64,000 nucleotides of DNA from NCBI RefSeq assembly GCF_040807025.1, contig NC_090952.1, forward strand, positions 24,673,068 to 24,737,067, in the 5' to 3' direction. Below, piece after piece: positions 61,993 to 64,000 of this stretch (positions are counted from its first letter, which is position 1; every line of letters begins with the position of its first letter). The position numbers and the translations under genes are program-made. The stretch comes from Struthio camelus. Its lineage: Eukaryota > Chordata > Aves > Struthioniformes > Struthionidae. The notes under the pieces were generated by a model that saw only the letters and a program-made list of their open reading frames with translations, was not told the origin of the DNA and did no database searches.

Positions 61993-63380
61993 CTGCAAAA
62001 AAGAGAACAGAATTTCCATCCCGCGGCAGCAAGGGCAAAGCAAGACACTGGAGAGCTGGGTAAGGAATCCCGAATCCTTCCAGCGACTAGCTATTTACGT
62101 ACAATGCTCTTCTGCTTTCTCTTTCTTCAGGTGCTCATGGGAGGACTCAAAAAACATATGCAAAGTTTAGCCAAACCCCACACAGGTGAGGTCTTGCTGC
62201 TGTCAACAGTGACAACTCCTGCCCTTGTGCCTTCATTTAATGCGTGGGAGGGAGAACAGCTGATAAACCGCAAGGGCAGAAAAGCCTTTTCATTGCAGCA
62301 ATGACTTTAGCAGGGGCACATCCCTGGACATCGCATGGCAGCACCCAGGGCTCTGCGCAGCACTGGGAGACACCCATGGTGGCTGCAGGAGCACCAGCCC
62401 GTGGCGGGCAGGTGGCCAGCAGCAGGCTCCACCACCCTCACTGCAGCAAGAGCACACGCATGACATTTGGGCTAAAAGCAACAGTTTTCTTGCAGAACGC
62501 AGCACAGTGAGTGCTGCCACAGTCCGAGGCCTTATTTCCATCCCAGCTGCCCGCAGGACCAGGCAGCCCAGAGACGTTACTGCCAGCAGAGGCTGAGCCT
62601 GGAGGCTGGTGGCTCCATGATCCACCTGGAGGTGTGTCATTGAACTGCTGAACAGTCACAGCCATCACCGAGAAATCTCTGCCACCTCCCACAAGCGACT
62701 CCTGACATCTCTCCGAGAGGTGACGCTTGCAAGAGACTTTAGTGTGACAACTTAAAGTCATTCATGAAACGGCATCCAGCTGTGGCTTAATCACATCTGC
62801 AAGGGGAGGACCAGCTGGAAGAGCCCCCTGGAATGTCACAAGTCAGGCAGCATTAGGTCTCCAGCAATGAGTGGCAATCCTTTAAGAAAATACCCCAATA
62901 TGGACAAGAAACCATAGGCTAGATGCAAGGAACATGCTGCAGGTGTCTGCCACCAGCGCTATAGATAGCCCCAACTCTCTTAAAACTCATATATCATTAT
63001 TAATTGCTAATCATTAAAAACTAGCAAAGCATGTAAAACTCAAAATGGATGATATTTTACCATGGTGACTCCTGAACTTAAGTCACTCATTTTACAAAAC
63101 TCTCTGTCTTAGTCTGAAGTTTCTGATATCTAACGCGATTGAATCCAGTTTGCTTCACAGGGGGGTGAACAAAACTTCATGCTTCTGAAATTTCGGATTA
63201 TTTTGGGAATCCGGTGGTGGTAGCAGCTCACCCACGTGAAGCCCGTACCGCGCAGCCACTCTCGCCACGTGAGCACGCTCCTGGCCAATGCCCAAGCTGG
63301 AGTTTCAGTCTGCGCGTTTGCATCTGAAAGCGTGGTTCACGTGAGAAGGGTTTCCCGTCAGAGAGCACAGGTCTACTTAC
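61993..63380. other. Intron 2 of the FAM162-family gene
   Basis: The intron has a gtaagt donor at its right end and a cttttttgcag acceptor at its left end (minus strand). It contains the E-box cluster at 63233-63343, a GC-rich CpG-poor middle (62300-62640), and a plus-strand exon-like segment at 62131-62185 described under findings. I see no mobile element in it. Confidence 0.8.
63233..63343. promoter_or_regulatory. Cluster of three CACGTG E-boxes in FAM162 intron 2
   Basis: Perfect CACGTG palindromes occur at 63233-63238, 63266-63271 and 63338-63343, with a GCGTG at about 63330 and a CCAAT at about 63285. The cluster starts within 40 bp of the exon 2 donor. CACGTG is bound by MYC/USF/CLOCK-type bHLH factors and contains the ACGTG core of hypoxia-response elements. 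FAM162A is known as a HIF-1-responsive gene, so an intronic hypoxia or E-box enhancer is a reasonable inference, but nothing in the sequence proves function. Confidence 0.4.
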
Positions 63381-63486
63381 GATATGAGGGCTGGAATCTC
63401 CTCCTCCCTTTTAAAGCGTCCTGCCCATACTAACACCTTTTTATCAAAATTCGTAGGCTTTCTGTCGTTTTTGAATGGCTGAGAAG
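63381..63486 (-). CDS. FAM162A/FAM162B-like: FAM162-family protein, internal coding exon (probably exon 2)
   Basis: This 106-nt exon has a strong acceptor on its right (a pyrimidine-rich run ending in cttgcag) and a consensus donor (gtaagt) on its left. It starts with the last two bases of a split codon, carries 34 whole codons, and ends with the two bases TC of a serine codon completed by the next exon. It encodes SQPFKNDRKPTNFDKK, then VLVWAGRFKREEEIPALI. The motifs KPT(N/D)-aromatic-DKK, W.GRFK and EE.IP are the most typical signature of the FAM162 family and sit just before the transmembrane region. They are presumed to lie on one face of the mitochondrial membrane. There is no in-frame start codon here, so it is internal. 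No convincing first exon with a phase-matching donor was seen between 63487 and 64000. Confidence 0.9.
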
Positions 63487-64000
63487 CTGCAAGAGATATG
63501 TGAAAGAAAGCTGTGAACTAAGTTTAAATTGGCAAAGAAGGAAAAAAAAAAGCTACAGTGAAAGGGGAAAAGGGTCGAAAATAACGAATTTTTTTTTATT
63601 ATTCTTTAAGAGCCAAATATACTTTTTAATGTCAACAGGATTCAACAACCCAACTGTTGGCCCAACTGTCAGGTTGAACAAGCTGTCCACGGCGCTAGTA
63701 ACTACTTGCCCACATTCCCATCCCGAGAGCACCAACCAAGGCAAGGGCTGTCACAATACAGCTCGTGCCCAGGTGATGCCATTACCATGCTGCTACCGTG
63801 AGCAGCGTGAGAAAGGGACTCCCACACCTCTTAATGGGAATAAACCCAGTGCCAGGCTGGTGGCAGTGAGACCACTGGTAAAACAGAGTAAGCAACGGCC
63901 AGCCCAAATCCCGCAGCGATGCAATGCCTTGTTTCTGCGTTGCCCCTCTGTAAAGGAAGAGCACTGCAAGGCATCTGGGACTTGTGCATCCAGGCAGGTC
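63487..64000. other. Intron 1 of the FAM162-family gene (partial)
   Basis: This is sequence upstream of exon 2 in the minus-strand reading. It contains the exon 2 acceptor tract and an A/T-rich section (63541-63630, with a T8 run). No GC-rich first exon, start codon with a mitochondrial-type leader, or consensus donor was seen, so it is best read as intron continuing past the window edge. Confidence 0.6.

Larger units (their letters stand above)
60844..63486 (-). other. FAM162A/FAM162B-like: FAM162-family gene, last three coding exons (5' part beyond window)
   Basis: Three exons on the minus strand join in frame through canonical GT-AG introns: 63381-63486, 61884-61992 and 60844-60951. Intron 2 is 61993-63380 (1,388 bp) and intron 3 is 60952-61883 (932 bp). 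The visible product is about 106 residues: a basic linker with a DKK..VWAGRFK motif, an acidic EEEIP stretch, a helix-like LDAARNR segment, one hydrophobic transmembrane segment, and a Lys/Arg/Glu-rich tail ending at TGA. This layout is that of FAM162A (HGTD-P, a hypoxia-linked mitochondrial pro-death protein) and its paralogue FAM162B. Both are about 150-160 residues, so roughly 50 N-terminal residues, including the start codon and targeting region, are missing and should lie beyond 64000. Residues resemble A in some places (MIALT..GC) and B in others (FDKKVL, KKAKWR), so I leave the paralogue open. Family assignment is firm; paralogue assignment is not. Confidence 0.9.

Noticed and set aside
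1..64000. CRISPR arrays, bacterial operons, phage or plasmid features
   Set aside because: Sequence texture, splice sites and CR1 fragment are those of a vertebrate nuclear genome; no regularly spaced repeats or tightly packed genes exist.

Overview
The window looks like a piece of a sauropsid nuclear genome, most likely a bird. The evidence is long noncoding DNA with few interspersed repeats, one degenerate CR1-like LINE fragment, no recognisable SINE or L1, short introns, and exons with canonical GT-AG splice sites. There is no bacterial, viral or organellar gene organisation. The many short open frames elsewhere have no recognisable domain and mostly look like chance openings.

The one gene I can identify is at the right end on the minus strand. 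Three consecutive coding exons (63381-63486, 61884-61992, 60844-60951) splice together in frame and encode the central and C-terminal part of a FAM162-family protein (FAM162A/HGTD-P or FAM162B), a small single-pass mitochondrial membrane protein. The first exon, which should carry the start codon and N-terminal targeting region, is not visible and probably lies to the right of position 64000. A plausible 3' UTR runs from 60843 to two AATAAA signals near 60133-60166. Intron 2 holds three perfect CACGTG E-boxes just behind exon 2.

The remaining 60 kb (1 to about 60000) has no gene I can identify. It alternates between AT-rich blocks that resemble conserved vertebrate noncoding elements (about 3690-4180, 22600-23330, 24950-26950, 48730-49310, 56560-56890, 57240-57420, 58940-59070, 60000-60250) and GC/CpG-rich stretches (about 2380-2640, 6760-6860, 7780-7990, 12780-13230, 49480-51410, 52620-53400, 55300-55600). 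This looks like a gene desert or very large intron with possible regulatory content. A few isolated exon-like segments with strong splice acceptors (4347-4421, 37472-37545, 39907-40253 minus, 47033-47083, 55967-56023, 62131-62185) and one 265-codon open frame (2302-3099) are reported as leads, not as genes.

Structural curiosities include a perfect 15-bp-arm hairpin made together with a 14-bp direct repeat at 1561-1618, a G10-A25 tract at 60365-60399 inside the putative 3' UTR, a short degenerate tandem repeat at 44663-44723, and an apparent cluster of perfect POU octamers between 48.6 and 56.9 kb.
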